Shown: positions 28,146 through 37,826, counted from the stretch's first letter. The stretch: 64,000 bases of DNA from Paenibacillus sp. FSL R5-0517 (GCF_037974355.1 NZ_CP150235.1:3286001-3350000), one strand, 5' to 3'. Translations and numbers: made by a program. Notes: generated by a model not told the origin, from the letters alone.

Positions 28146-29927
28146 ATGCGTCATAAATTCTGGATGTTCCGTAAGGTTAATGATATTCCCCTCCGATCAA
28201 AATTTCTGCTTATTTATGTACTAAGCATTCTCCTTCCTGTAATAACGATTAATATCTTCTTCTATCAACGAACCTCTGCGGATATCAAAATTAGAGAACA
28301 GGAAAATCTGCGCAAATCCATCGACAGGGCTGCGGGGGAACTGCTTGGCATGATTGATGAGAGCGTTGCTCTTAGCCGAATTATTGCAGCAGACGATTCG
28401 CTCTACGAGGCATTGGATCGGACCTATTCTTCCCCCGTCGATTATTACAATGTGTATCATGCATTTCTGCGAGATAAATTAACACGGTATATGTCAGCGA
28501 ATATTCTGGAGGTACGTATCTATACGGATAACCATACCATTCAGACGGGCAGTCATTATATTGTGATGAAAGACAAGAATGTACTTCCTGGATTGAAACA
28601 GCTGAAATCCACCAGTGGGGGCATTCTTGTTGTTGATTATGTTGAGCCGTCCGGATTTAACGCGGGAAGAAGGATCAGTGTGATTGGCAAAATGGATACC
28701 TACACTTCCTATGCCAATTACAACAAGTATTCCAAGATCGATCTGGAACTTAACCGGGTGTATAGCATTTTGAATCGTGAATCAGACAGTCTTCAGCTGC
28801 GTCTGGTCGATAGCAACAACCGTACTGTCGTTTCAAGCGGAGAATTCAGCGAAACCGCCATATCCAACCCGGATAACGAATCAATATCCAAGGACGCTGG
28901 CGATTCTGGTTATACACTCGAAAAGTCATTGGGCAATTTAGCGTACCTTAAGGGTTGGAAATTGATTGGCGTTGCCGATACGCGTCACCTTGACCACCTG
29001 TTGCAAGAAGCCTTCAAATCCATTCTGGGATTACTGGCAATAAGTATTGTAGTCCCCTCTGTGTTGATTTACATTATTTTGCGTTCCTATCACTATCGGA
29101 TTCGCAAGTTATCCAGACATATGGAGAAGGTTCGCAATGAACGATTCGATCTGATTGAAATTCAGGAAGGGCGCGACGAGATTGGCGGGCTGATTCGTAC
29201 ATTTAACATCATGATTGGTAAAATTCATACGTTGATTAATGACGTATATAAACTGGAAATCCGTCAAAAAGATCTGGAGTTGGATCAAGTAAGGACCGAA
29301 TTGTCCATGCTCCAGAGTCAGATGAATCCCCATTTTTTATTTAACACTTTGAATGCCTTGCTGGTCGTTAGTACGAAAAATGGATATACAGAAGTCATTG
29401 AGATTATTAAAAGTCTGTCCATGCTGATGAGACAGTTGCTCAGTCATTCTGACAATCTGATTCCTTTGCAAGAAGAGCTACAATTTACGAATCTGTATCT
29501 CCAGATTGAGAAGTTTCGCTTTGGAGAGCTGTTTGATTACACTTTCGAGGTTGACCCTGATGCAGCTTCGTTGCTAATTCCCCGAATGAGTATTCAACCG
29601 CTCGTTGAAAATGCCTGCAAACACGGCTTGCAGGCGCGAAAAAATGGCAGACAGATCAAGATAATGGCGAGACGAAATGCTTCTGAATTGCTAATTCAGG
29701 TGATCGATAATGGAATCGGCATGGATGCAGGGAGACTAACCGAGCTTCTGAGAGATATTCGTTCTGAAAGACCCAGAAACGGTGAACATGTAGGACTGCG
29801 CAATGTCTACCGCAGGTTGGAACTCTTTTATGAAGGAAATGCGATATTCGATCTAAGCAGTGTACCGGGAGAGCAAACCATTGCAGGATACCGTATACCA
29901 ATCTCCAGGTTGGAACAGAGGAAATAG
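28146..29927 (+). CDS. YesM-type sensor histidine kinase
   Basis: 593 residues. ATG 28146 follows AAGGGTGATC, 4 bp after the previous stop. Membrane helix about 18-38, extracellular Cache-like sensor, second helix near 293-313, HAMP, then a His_kinase domain with His396 in QMNPHFLFNTLNAL and a HATPase with N box VENACKHG and G box DNGIGMD. Flanked by response regulators on both sides, it probably phosphorylates one or both in response to xylan-derived sugar. Confidence 0.92.
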   Translation: MRHKFWMFRKVNDIPLRSKFLLIYVLSILLPVITINIFFYQRTSADIKIREQENLRKSIDRAAGELLGMIDESVALSRIIAADDSLYEALDRTYSSPVDYYNVYHAFLRDKLTRYMSANILEVRIYTDNHTIQTGSHYIVMKDKNVLPGLKQLKSTSGGILVVDYVEPSGFNAGRRISVIGKMDTYTSYANYNKYSKIDLELNRVYSILNRESDSLQLRLVDSNNRTVVSSGEFSETAISNPDNESISKDAGDSGYTLEKSLGNLAYLKGWKLIGVADTRHLDHLLQEAFKSILGLLAISIVVPSVLIYIILRSYHYRIRKLSRHMEKVRNERFDLIEIQEGRDEIGGLIRTFNIMIGKIHTLINDVYKLEIRQKDLELDQVRTELSMLQSQMNPHFLFNTLNALLVVSTKNGYTEVIEIIKSLSMLMRQLLSHSDNLIPLQEELQFTNLYLQIEKFRFGELFDYTFEVDPDAASLLIPRMSIQPLVENACKHGLQARKNGRQIKIMARRNASELLIQVIDNGIGMDAGRLTELLRDIRSERPRNGEHVGLRNVYRRLELFYEGNAIFDLSSVPGEQTIAGYRIPISRLEQRK

Positions 29928-29940
29928 GAGGTAAACTCTC

Positions 29941-31482
29941 ATGTATAAAGTATTGCTAGTGGATGATGAACCGTATGCCATTGAAGGATTACAACTTCTG
30001 ATCAATTGGGAAAAGCATGGATTTGAAATCAGAGGTGTGTGCGCCAATGGTGCGGAAGCCATTCGTATGATACAAGAAGATCAACCTGATCTCGTGGTGA
30101 CAGACATTCGTATGCCTGTCATGAATGGGCTTGAGCTTGTAGAAGAAGCACGACGATTGGAACATGAGTCTGTGCTGTTTGTCATCACGAGTGGATACAG
30201 TGACTTTAATTATGCCAGACAAGCCATTCGATTAGGTGTCTCCAACTATTTAACCAAACCCGTTGACAGTATAGAAGCAGAGGATATGCTGGTTCGTCTC
30301 CGTATGCAATTGCAGGAACGTGAAAATCAGGAGCGTATTCGGGAACATGCCAACGAGCAAAGGATCAAAGTGTTTTTGTCCGCAATGATTAAGGATAAGC
30401 AGACTATATCGGAGCAGGAGATGTCAGAGACCCTTCCTCGTTTGAACAAGTCCCATTGGGCATACCTGCGGATAGCTCTTCAAGGAGATATTCAGGAAGC
30501 CTGTTTAGTAGCTGAACAAATGGCTGACGCAACAACTAGTTGTTATGTGTTAGACAGAACAAGAGACTCATTGGGACTGGTATGGGGTGAAGAAGTGAAT
30601 GATAGCGGGGGGACTTCTGAAGCAGTTAAAGCTTTTGCCCAGCGTTTGATGAGCAACATGCAAAATAACGGCTGCGAAGATATTCATATCGCGGTTGGTT
30701 CAACGGTGAACAAACTGGAGCTTTTATCTGAATCCTTCTGCTCCGCTCAGGAAGTTGGGCGTTATTTGTTTTTTAATCAAAAGCGCCTGTTGTTTGCCGA
30801 AGAAATTCAGCTGGAGAATTGGCAGTTTGATCCGGAAACACTGTCAGAGGTGGACCATATTAGCGAGTTGCTTGAGAACGGTTCTGTAGAGGAACTCTCA
30901 AGCAGCATTCGTAGTGCCTTTGAACTGTTTATAGAGATGAAGGCTGCGCCAGAGATTGTACATATTTTCTCTACCCATATTATATTCCGCGGACTGTCCT
31001 TGTGTAGAGAATTAGGAGGAGAATCTAATGCTCTAATGAATGAATTGGCAAGCGGAATCCTGGAGAAGGGCCAACGAAATATCGAAAAGGTTGCTAGCAA
31101 TCTGGAACATTTCTGTTTGCAATGCAAGTCAGAACTGGCTATTTTCCGGGAAAGGCAGCTTGGTGGCATTCAGGCAACGGTTGCTGAATATGTGCAGATG
31201 CATTACAGAGAGACGTTTACCATCCAGGAACTCGCAGAACGATTCTACGTGAACCCAGTCCATTTAGGGCAGTCTTTTTTGCGAAAGTACGGCAAAGGTG
31301 TAATCGAGGTAGTACATGATCTGCGAATGGAAGAAGCGAAACGTCTCCTCCAGCATACGAATCAGACATCAAGTGCGATCGCAGAGCAGGTAGGGTACCG
31401 CAGTTACCAGCATTTTCTAAGACACTTCGAAAAACGTACAGCTATGAAACCTTTAGAATACAGACAAAAGTATGTGAATTGA
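29941..31482 (+). CDS. YesN-type response regulator, receiver plus AraC HTH (second)
   Basis: 513 residues: receiver with Asp55 (VVTDIRMPVMNG), a ~250-residue middle region absent from the 27026 regulator, then AraC motifs (IQELAERFYVNPVHLGQSF, SSAIAEQVGYRSYQHFLRHF). TAGGAGGTAAACTCTC gives an excellent start. The family's usual order is kinase-regulator, so this is the expected partner of the kinase and the 27026 gene is the extra one. Its likely target is the transporter starting 140 bp downstream. Confidence 0.92.
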   Translation: MYKVLLVDDEPYAIEGLQLLINWEKHGFEIRGVCANGAEAIRMIQEDQPDLVVTDIRMPVMNGLELVEEARRLEHESVLFVITSGYSDFNYARQAIRLGVSNYLTKPVDSIEAEDMLVRLRMQLQERENQERIREHANEQRIKVFLSAMIKDKQTISEQEMSETLPRLNKSHWAYLRIALQGDIQEACLVAEQMADATTSCYVLDRTRDSLGLVWGEEVNDSGGTSEAVKAFAQRLMSNMQNNGCEDIHIAVGSTVNKLELLSESFCSAQEVGRYLFFNQKRLLFAEEIQLENWQFDPETLSEVDHISELLENGSVEELSSSIRSAFELFIEMKAAPEIVHIFSTHIIFRGLSLCRELGGESNALMNELASGILEKGQRNIEKVASNLEHFCLQCKSELAIFRERQLGGIQATVAEYVQMHYRETFTIQELAERFYVNPVHLGQSFLRKYGKGVIEVVHDLRMEEAKRLLQHTNQTSSAIAEQVGYRSYQHFLRHFEKRTAMKPLEYRQKYVN

Positions 31483-31554
31483 GACTTGAAAAAGAAGAAC
31501 CTCTCCCGAATAAGACCTGCAATTACAGGGGGGTGGACCTTAAATATATATATT

Positions 31555-31569
31555 TTGAAACCGCATACA
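31555..31569 (+). promoter_or_regulatory. cre site upstream of binding protein 31622
   Basis: TTGAAACCGCATACA fits WTGNAANCGNWNNCW at every defined position. It lies 53 bp upstream of the lipoprotein start in the 139-bp gap after the second response regulator, implying a separately controlled promoter for the importer. Confidence 0.62.
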
Positions 31570-31621
31570 TTTCTTCATACTAAAAACAGTAAGACATACC
31601 ACTTCCAAGGAGGGCAAGTAC

Positions 31622-33277
31622 ATGGGGGGACTTAAGAAAAAGAAGCTTTGGGGTTCCGTATCACTCGTTCTGGCTTTAAGTTTGGCACTTGCAGGATGCA
31701 GCGGTGACAATGAGAAAGCGACTACACCGGATGGGAAAGAGGTACTGAACATTACGGCCTTTATCGGAACGCCAAATCAGGCGCCAGCTAAAGACAACCG
31801 AATCTACAAGAAGATCCAGGATGAGCTCGGAGTCAATCTTGAGATGGAGTTTCTTGTGGGTGATCTTCAACAGAAGCTCGGCGTTATGATTGCCGGTGGC
31901 GATTTCCCTGACTTGATCACAGCAGATACCAAATTGGTATCAGCCGGTGCGGTTATTCCGCTCGAGGATCTCATTGAAGAGCATGCACCTAATCTGAAGA
32001 AGCATTTCGGTAAAGACTGGAACCGGATGAAAGATTCCAGTGACGGACACATTTACTGGTTGCCTAACTATGGAGTCTATACAGGGGAGTTCATTAGTAA
32101 CTATTATTCTGGGCCAGCATTCTGGATTCAAAAGTCCATCCTGAAGGATGCCGGGTATCCGACTCCTAAAACGTTGGATGATTTCACAAAGTTGGTTCGT
32201 GATTATGCAGCCAAGAATCCGACGATTGATGGACAACCGACGATTGGCTTTACTACACTGGCATCTGACTGGCGGACGTTCCCTTTGCTTAATCCACCAG
32301 AACATCTTACGGGTCACCCTAATGATGGGGGAGTAGTCGTGGATGAGAATGGAGTGGCGAGTGTTTTTGCCGACAAGGATATCTCCAAACGTTATTATAA
32401 GGAACTAAACAATCTGTACAATGAAGGATTGCTGGATAAAGAAGCCTTCGTTCAGAACTATGATCAATATCTGGCCAAAATTTCTTCGGGACGTGTACTT
32501 AGTATGTTCGACCAGCACTGGAATTTCCAAGCCGGCGAAGACCCACTCGTAGCACAGGGGAAAATCGGCCAGACATACGTAGGTTTCCCGCTAGTCTATG
32601 ATACAAGTATCACAGATCATTATCTGGATCGTCCGGTCATTAACTTGAACAATGGTTTTGGTATCAGTAAAGATGCCGAAGACCCTGTCGCACTCATTAA
32701 ATTCCTCGATAAGCTTATGGATGAGAAGTACCAGAAACTCTTGTCATGGGGTGAAGAGGGTGTAGACTATCAGGTGAATGAAGAGGGAAGATTCTATCGT
32801 ACACCAGAGCAACGTAAAGAGCAGGATGATCCGGCATGGAGATTGGTTAACAAAGCGGAAGGTTTCTATGCTGCGGCACCAAAGCTCGAAGGAACATTTG
32901 AAGATGGCAATGCCATTGGAGCGATCAACCAACCTGAGGAATTCTATGACAACCTCAAACCGGAAGATAAAGAGCTTCTGGATGCATATGGCTTCAAAAC
33001 ATGGAGTGACTTCTTCTCTCCTGCACCAGAAAATCCAGTGTACTATCCAGCATGGCAGGTCGATCTGAAAGAAGGCTCTGATGCTGCGGTAGCGAACAAA
33101 CAAATGACAGACACTTCATTGAAATTCTTGCCTAAAGCGATCATGTCAAAACCGAATGAATTCGATAACATTTGGACTGAATATGTAGACGCTTACAAGA
33201 AAATCGATATTAAAGCTTATGAAGACCGAATTAATGAACAACTGAAATGGAGAATCGAGAACTGGTCTGTTAAATAA
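31622..33277 (+). CDS. Extracellular solute-binding lipoprotein, LplA type
   Basis: 551 residues, lipobox ALAGC, typical of the LplA/aldouronate-binding group. Conserved surface features include GGDFPDLITAD, LPNYGVYTGEF and the C-terminal KFLPKAIMSKPNEFDNIW block. Start ATG after AAGGAGGGCAAGTAC. With the two permeases downstream it forms the importer controlled by the preceding kinase/regulators. Aldouronates or arabinoxylo-oligosaccharides are the likely cargo, by analogy with the Paenibacillus aldouronate-utilisation cluster. Confidence 0.9.
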   Translation: MGGLKKKKLWGSVSLVLALSLALAGCSGDNEKATTPDGKEVLNITAFIGTPNQAPAKDNRIYKKIQDELGVNLEMEFLVGDLQQKLGVMIAGGDFPDLITADTKLVSAGAVIPLEDLIEEHAPNLKKHFGKDWNRMKDSSDGHIYWLPNYGVYTGEFISNYYSGPAFWIQKSILKDAGYPTPKTLDDFTKLVRDYAAKNPTIDGQPTIGFTTLASDWRTFPLLNPPEHLTGHPNDGGVVVDENGVASVFADKDISKRYYKELNNLYNEGLLDKEAFVQNYDQYLAKISSGRVLSMFDQHWNFQAGEDPLVAQGKIGQTYVGFPLVYDTSITDHYLDRPVINLNNGFGISKDAEDPVALIKFLDKLMDEKYQKLLSWGEEGVDYQVNEEGRFYRTPEQRKEQDDPAWRLVNKAEGFYAAAPKLEGTFEDGNAIGAINQPEEFYDNLKPEDKELLDAYGFKTWSDFFSPAPENPVYYPAWQVDLKEGSDAAVANKQMTDTSLKFLPKAIMSKPNEFDNIWTEYVDAYKKIDIKAYEDRINEQLKWRIENWSVK

Positions 33278-33299
33278 AAAAATGCGGCAATGATTCACT

Positions 33300-33343
33300 C
33301 GGAAGGTATTAACCAAAGGAATTACTCAGGCGAGTACCTTCCG
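33300..33343 (+). other. Intercistronic stem-loop between binding protein and permease
   Basis: CGGAAGGTA (33300-33308) and TACCTTCCG (33335-33343) form a perfect 9-bp stem without a T-run, in the 111-bp gap after the binding-protein gene. Placement matches hairpins that keep binding-protein mRNA more abundant than permease mRNA. Confidence 0.55.
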
Positions 33344-33388
33344 GGTATCATGCATAAAGTCGCTGTAAGCCAATAGGAGGAGTGAAAG

Positions 33389-34354
33389 ATGGCGAACACG
33401 CCTGGAGCCATACCAGAGCAAACCACCCGTACAGTCGTTGCCAAAACACCAATGTTAAAACGGTTGCGCGGACAAAGACAACTAATGTTCATGTCATTGC
33501 CCATCGTTGCGTACATTCTCGTATTCTCGTATTATCCCATTTGGGGCTGGGTTATGGCCTTTCAGAATTACAGTCCTGCCAAGAATTTCTCCCAGCAGGA
33601 ATGGGTCGGGCTCAAACATTTCAAGTTTTTGCTAACTGATGATGCTTTTCTTAACGTGCTTCGTAATACCATTGCGATGAGTGTAATCAATATGGTACTC
33701 GGATTTGCGACAGCCATTATATTTGCCATTTTACTTAATGAGATCAAGCATAAGTTCTATAAACGAACGATTCAAACGATATCGTATTTGCCTCACTTTC
33801 TCTCATGGATTATCGTGACAGGCATCGTGGCAAGTTCACTGTCTGTAGACGGCGGGATTGTCAATGTGGTGCTCATGAAGTTAAACATCATTCAAGAACC
33901 TATCATGTGGCTCAGCGTTCCGGAATATTTCTGGGGCATTGTAGGCGCATCTCATGTGTGGAAAGAAGTAGGCTGGAATGCCATTATTTATTTGGCGGCC
34001 ATTACGTCGATCGATCCCTCGCTCTATGAAGCAGCAGAGATCGATGGTGCGAACCGATATAAGAAAATGCTGTATGTGACCTTACCCGGAATCAAATCCA
34101 TTGTTATCATTTTGCTGATCATGAATATGGGCTGGATTCTGGAAGCTGGATTCGAAGTTCAGTATCTGTTAGGTAATGGTGTGGTTGTCGACTGGTCACA
34201 GACGATAGATATATTTGTCCTGAAATACGGACTACAGATCGGAAATTACTCTTTGGCTACCGCAGCAGGCATATTCAAGACAGTAGTTAGTATCACGCTA
34301 ATCTTTGCAGCGAATTCTATTTCCAAACGGCTCGGGGAAGACCGATTAATATAA
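33389..34354 (+). CDS. ABC transporter permease, LplB type
   Basis: 321 residues, LplB group: N-terminal cytoplasmic tail, FSYYPIWGWVMAFQNYSPAKN after helix 1, EAA loop LYEAAEIDGANRYKKMLY. TAGGAGGAGTGAAAG precedes the ATG. Very similar throughout to the permease at 47414, so the two importers are close paralogues. Confidence 0.92.
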   Translation: MANTPGAIPEQTTRTVVAKTPMLKRLRGQRQLMFMSLPIVAYILVFSYYPIWGWVMAFQNYSPAKNFSQQEWVGLKHFKFLLTDDAFLNVLRNTIAMSVINMVLGFATAIIFAILLNEIKHKFYKRTIQTISYLPHFLSWIIVTGIVASSLSVDGGIVNVVLMKLNIIQEPIMWLSVPEYFWGIVGASHVWKEVGWNAIIYLAAITSIDPSLYEAAEIDGANRYKKMLYVTLPGIKSIVIILLIMNMGWILEAGFEVQYLLGNGVVVDWSQTIDIFVLKYGLQIGNYSLATAAGIFKTVVSITLIFAANSISKRLGEDRLI

Positions 34355-34366
34355 GGGGGACTAGAG

Positions 34367-35269
34367 ATGGGAATCAATAAATCTCGGCTTGAACCGATTG
34401 TCTTCCATACGTTAAATGGTATACTGATGATAGCAATCGCGATTGTTACCCTGTATCCGTTTGTGAATACACTCGCCGTATCGTTCAATGCCGGTAATGA
34501 CACCATCCGGGGTGGGATTTATCTGTGGCCTCGGGTATGGACAGATCAAAACTACAGAGCAGTATTTGCAGGAGGAACCATTTTCAGCGCCTTTGGTATA
34601 TCTGTGGCGAGAACGGTTTTGGGGACAGTATTAAGTCTATTCTTAACCTCCATGCTGGCTTACACATTAAGCCGAAAAGACTATATATTACGAAAGCCCA
34701 TTACCATTATTGTTGTTCTTACGATGTACTTTAGTGCAGGTCTTATTCCAACGTACTTCCTAATGAAAGATTTGCATTTGTTAAACAACTTTCTGGTGTA
34801 CATTATCCCTGGGTTGATCAGTGCTTTTAATATGATCGTTATTCGAACCTATATCCAGACACTACCTGAGGGACTGATCGAATCTGCCAAAATTGATGGT
34901 GCTGGAGATTTCAGAACGTTCATGTCCATTATTCTACCGCTGTGCCAACCAGTGTTGGCTACGGTTGCACTGTTCATTGCAGTCGGCCAGTGGAACTCTT
35001 GGTTCGATACGTTCCTCTATGCTTCTTCCAAACAAAACCTGAGTACGCTGCAATATGAGTTGATGAAACTATTATCTTCTTCCATGAATTCCAACAGCAG
35101 TGCAGCCGTTGCCAATGGGGCAGATCTTGGCGCTGCGCGCAACATGGTCACTCCAGTATCTATTCGGGCAGCCATTACAATTGTTGCCGCATTGCCGATC
35201 TTGGTTGTATATCCATTTTTGCAGAAGTATTTCGTTCATGGCTTGCAGCTTGGCGGGGTAAAAGAGTAA
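34367..35269 (+). CDS. ABC transporter permease, YtcP type
   Basis: 300 residues, second permease. Begins 13 bp after its partner with GGGGGACTAGAG upstream. EAA loop LIESAKIDGAGDFRTFM, an SVARTVLGTVLSLFLTSML helix, C-terminus YFVHGLQLGGVKE. It includes an extra Ser/Asn-rich stretch (~residues 240-265) near the last loop, also present in the 48401 paralogue. Confidence 0.92.
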   Translation: MGINKSRLEPIVFHTLNGILMIAIAIVTLYPFVNTLAVSFNAGNDTIRGGIYLWPRVWTDQNYRAVFAGGTIFSAFGISVARTVLGTVLSLFLTSMLAYTLSRKDYILRKPITIIVVLTMYFSAGLIPTYFLMKDLHLLNNFLVYIIPGLISAFNMIVIRTYIQTLPEGLIESAKIDGAGDFRTFMSIILPLCQPVLATVALFIAVGQWNSWFDTFLYASSKQNLSTLQYELMKLLSSSMNSNSSAAVANGADLGAARNMVTPVSIRAAITIVAALPILVVYPFLQKYFVHGLQLGGVKE

Positions 35270-35311
35270 ACTTGATTGGTAAACAGATTCAGTTAAAGAT
35301 TAATAATCCAG

Positions 35312-35336
35312 AACGGCCACATGCGTGGCCGTTTTT
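35312..35336 (+). terminator. Rho-independent terminator after importer operon
   Basis: AACGGCCAC-ATGC-GTGGCCGTT followed by TTTTT: compact, GC-rich and perfect. Confidence 0.92.
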
Positions 35337-35398
35337 GACTTGTTTAGAGCCTTTTATCCACAAAGGGGAGTTACACCAGAAGAACGAAAAAGTTTTGT

Positions 35399-35440
35399 TC
35401 AACAATATTGTTGACAATCTATTTGACACTACTGTATTAT
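35399..35440 (+). promoter_or_regulatory. Promoter with 16-bp palindromic operator, CheY/CheC/GGDEF operon
   Basis: A consensus -35 TTGACA (35411-35416) is separated by 18 bp from TATTAT (35435-35440). The perfect palindrome TCAACAATATTGTTGA (35399-35414) overlaps the -35 box, where a bound repressor would block RNA polymerase. The regulator is unknown. The remaining bases to the CheY start (35562) show nothing else. Confidence 0.6.
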
Positions 35441-35561
35441 AAATTGTTTTACTTCTATAAATTTCAGGAGTGCCAATAGCGCAAGTGCTCCTTATTAAAG
35501 AACTGTCTACAACACCTGAATTTCCCAAGCTTTAACATTGTTGACGAGGAGACTAAAGAAA

Positions 35562-35936
35562 ATGAAAGTACTAATTGTGGAAGACTCCATCTTTGTACAG
35601 AAATTGGTCCGGAAGCTAATTATGGATCATACTACGGATTGCGAGATTCAGATTGCAAGCAATGGAGAGCAAGGATATAACTTATATCAGACATTCAAGC
35701 CTGATCTTATCATAACGGATCTGCTAATGCCTGGTTTGAATGGACAAGAAATGCTTCGTATGATTCGGGAAATCGATCGGGATGTACATATTATTATTTT
35801 ATCCGCGGATATTCAGAAGGCGACACGTGAAGAAGTAGAGAGTCTGGGAATCTCAGGCTTTTTAAATAAGCCCTTAACTGTTGATAAAGCAAATACGTTG
35901 GTTGAATTAATTCGGGTGACCAATCATGCTGAATGA
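35562..35936 (+). CDS. CheY-like single-domain response regulator
   Basis: 124 residues, receiver only: acidic pair Glu7-Asp8, phospho-acceptor Asp53 (LIITDLLMPG), the conserved Thr/Ser position (ILSADIQ) and Lys in FLNKPL. ATG 35562 has GAGGAGACTAAAGAA upstream; an upstream TTG (35538) is rejected. No output domain, so it must signal by protein contact. It overlaps the CheC-like gene by 11 bp, pointing to that product as its phosphatase or partner. Confidence 0.92.
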   Translation: MKVLIVEDSIFVQKLVRKLIMDHTTDCEIQIASNGEQGYNLYQTFKPDLIITDLLMPGLNGQEMLRMIREIDRDVHIIILSADIQKATREEVESLGISGFLNKPLTVDKANTLVELIRVTNHAE

Positions 35937-36558
35937 ATTGCAGAAGGATTTGCTTACTGAACTTGTGAACGTATACGTGGGACAAGCTGCCAATATGTTA
36001 TCAGAGATTGTTGACAGGCATATTGTATTGAACATTCCTGATGTAGAACTGATTTCTTTCTCCGATGTTGATCGGAAAGATCGGAGATATAACATTTTTT
36101 TCAATGAAGGGCATCTATTCAGGTCTTCTCTTCAATTTGGCTATGAGTTTCAAGGAAAAGCTTTTTTGATGTTTCCCGCTGAGCAGGCTAAAATCCTGGC
36201 AAATATGTGTCTTGGGGAGCTCACTGAGACCATACCTGAAAACTTCCGCTTGATGGATACCGATCTGGATGTGTTGAAAGAAGTCAGCAATGTCCTTCTC
36301 AATGCCATCATTGGAGAATTTGGCAATTTCCTTGAGTTAAAACTCGAATATGTACTGCCGGATATTGAATTAATTCATGGCACTCACTCTGATCCGGAAA
36401 TACTGCTTCAAAACGAAGTATATGTACTTGTTCTCCATACATCGTTTTTGCTCGCCGAAACGGACGTGAAAGGAATAATTATTATTGCGTTAAGTATGAG
36501 CTCCATCTCCATTTTGCTAGACAAAATTGATGCATTGCTAGGAGCTGGCCATGAATAA
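35926..36558 (+). CDS. CheC/CheX-family phosphatase-like protein
   Basis: 210 residues with the CheC-type active-site helix twice: Glu12/Asn15 (LLTELVNVYVGQAANMLS) and Glu119/Asn122 (LKEVSNVLLNAIIGEF). In CheC/CheX these E-x-x-N pairs dephosphorylate CheY-P. Cytoplasmic, no signal. Overlaps its neighbours on both sides (11 and 8 bp), so expression is coupled with the CheY-like and GGDEF proteins. Chemotaxis proper is not indicated: no CheA or CheW is present in the window. Confidence 0.85.
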   Translation: MLNELQKDLLTELVNVYVGQAANMLSEIVDRHIVLNIPDVELISFSDVDRKDRRYNIFFNEGHLFRSSLQFGYEFQGKAFLMFPAEQAKILANMCLGELTETIPENFRLMDTDLDVLKEVSNVLLNAIIGEFGNFLELKLEYVLPDIELIHGTHSDPEILLQNEVYVLVLHTSFLLAETDVKGIIIIALSMSSISILLDKIDALLGAGHE

Positions 36559-37522
36559 TCTTCTATCACAAGCACTGAAAAAAGCCAATATAGGCATGCT
36601 CATTGTCGATAGACAATTGAAAGTTGTTCTTTGGAATGGCTGGTTGGAACGCTTTACTGGCAAAAATGCGGAAGAGGTTATAGGACTGAATCTGCTTGAA
36701 GTCTGCCCACGGTTTAAGTCGAGTATGTATCAGAATATTTTGCAAAATGCGCTGTATCACGGTCAGAGCAGATTTTGCTCAAGCGCTTTACATAAGGCAT
36801 TCATTCTCCCGAGGGAAGGCGAGGATGAATATATATTCAGACAAAATATGCACGTGGAGCCACTCTATCTGGAAGATCACAGTTATGCCCTTATTCAGAT
36901 TACTGACATGACGAATACAAATACCCGTGTGTATAAACTTAAAAATCTGATTAAAGAACTTGAGACGGAATATACCACAATTAAAAAGTCCGCGAGAATG
37001 AGCAAACATCTGTCTTTGCATGATGTGCTTACTGGTCTGCCTAATCGTCTTGCTTATAATGACCGTCTTGCCTGGTCAATTAGCAATGCGCAAAGACACG
37101 ATAGCAAACTTGCTGTCATGTTTGTGGATGCCGATGGATTCAAGCAAGTGAATGATACATATGGACACGATGTTGGGGATCAAGTGTTGATGGAGATGGC
37201 AAAACGTTTCAGAGAAACGATCCCGAGCACAGACATGGTGGCCCGGCTCGGCGGGGATGAATTCACTATCTTAAGCCATCTACAGAATGATCAAGAGGCT
37301 ATAACAATTGCCAAAAAGTTGGATGCTGCATTCAGTACGCATTTTAAAATTGCTGGAAACCATATTAATCTATCCATAAGTATAGGCATTAGCCTGTTTC
37401 CAACCCATGGACAAGAGCCTTCTGAACTTCTAAGATATGCCGATCAAGCCATGTACACGATTAAAAAGAATGGCAAAAATGGTTACGGAATCTATGAACC
37501 TGAACATGTTGAAGAATTCTAA
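36551..37522 (+). CDS. PAS-GGDEF diguanylate cyclase
   Basis: 323 residues: PAS sensor at about 5-125, short coiled linker, GGDEF domain from about 155. The catalytic motif LGGDEF is intact, with metal/substrate residues VDADGFKQVNDTYGHDVGD, so c-di-GMP synthesis is expected. The product-inhibition RxxD site normally five residues before GGDEF reads PSTD here, lacking the Arg, so feedback inhibition is probably lost. No membrane helix. It ends the three-gene signalling operon. Confidence 0.92.
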   Translation: MNNLLSQALKKANIGMLIVDRQLKVVLWNGWLERFTGKNAEEVIGLNLLEVCPRFKSSMYQNILQNALYHGQSRFCSSALHKAFILPREGEDEYIFRQNMHVEPLYLEDHSYALIQITDMTNTNTRVYKLKNLIKELETEYTTIKKSARMSKHLSLHDVLTGLPNRLAYNDRLAWSISNAQRHDSKLAVMFVDADGFKQVNDTYGHDVGDQVLMEMAKRFRETIPSTDMVARLGGDEFTILSHLQNDQEAITIAKKLDAAFSTHFKIAGNHINLSISIGISLFPTHGQEPSELLRYADQAMYTIKKNGKNGYGIYEPEHVEEF

Positions 37523-37533
37523 AGATGCCTTTT

Positions 37534-37564
37534 AATAAAGTTGCTATAATAGCAACTTTATTTG
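37534..37564 (+). terminator. Terminator after the diguanylate cyclase gene
   Basis: AATAAAGTTGCTA-TAA-TAGCAACTTTATTT forms a perfect A/T-flanked stem. The 304-bp gap 37523-37826 also has a small GTGCGA-TAG-TCGCAC hairpin followed by TTTT near 37628-37646 and presumably the GH95 promoter; no gene is seen. Confidence 0.8.
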
Positions 37565-37826
37565 TCTATACGATTAACATAAGAAAAAATACGTTTCTGG
37601 TGGTGCGTAGATTGAACGAAATGGTTGGTGCGATAGTCGCACTTTTGCTGTTCACTTCGGAATTTACGATTAAACACTTTTCGCTACGATAAAATTGTGA
37701 TAATTCAAGTTAGTTTTGTTCATTTAAATGCTCTTGAGATTACAGTACACTTAAAATAACATACGAACGGAACATACTAAACATGAGAAGAAATGTGAGG
37801 AATTATACTTCGTTGGAGGGTTAAAA

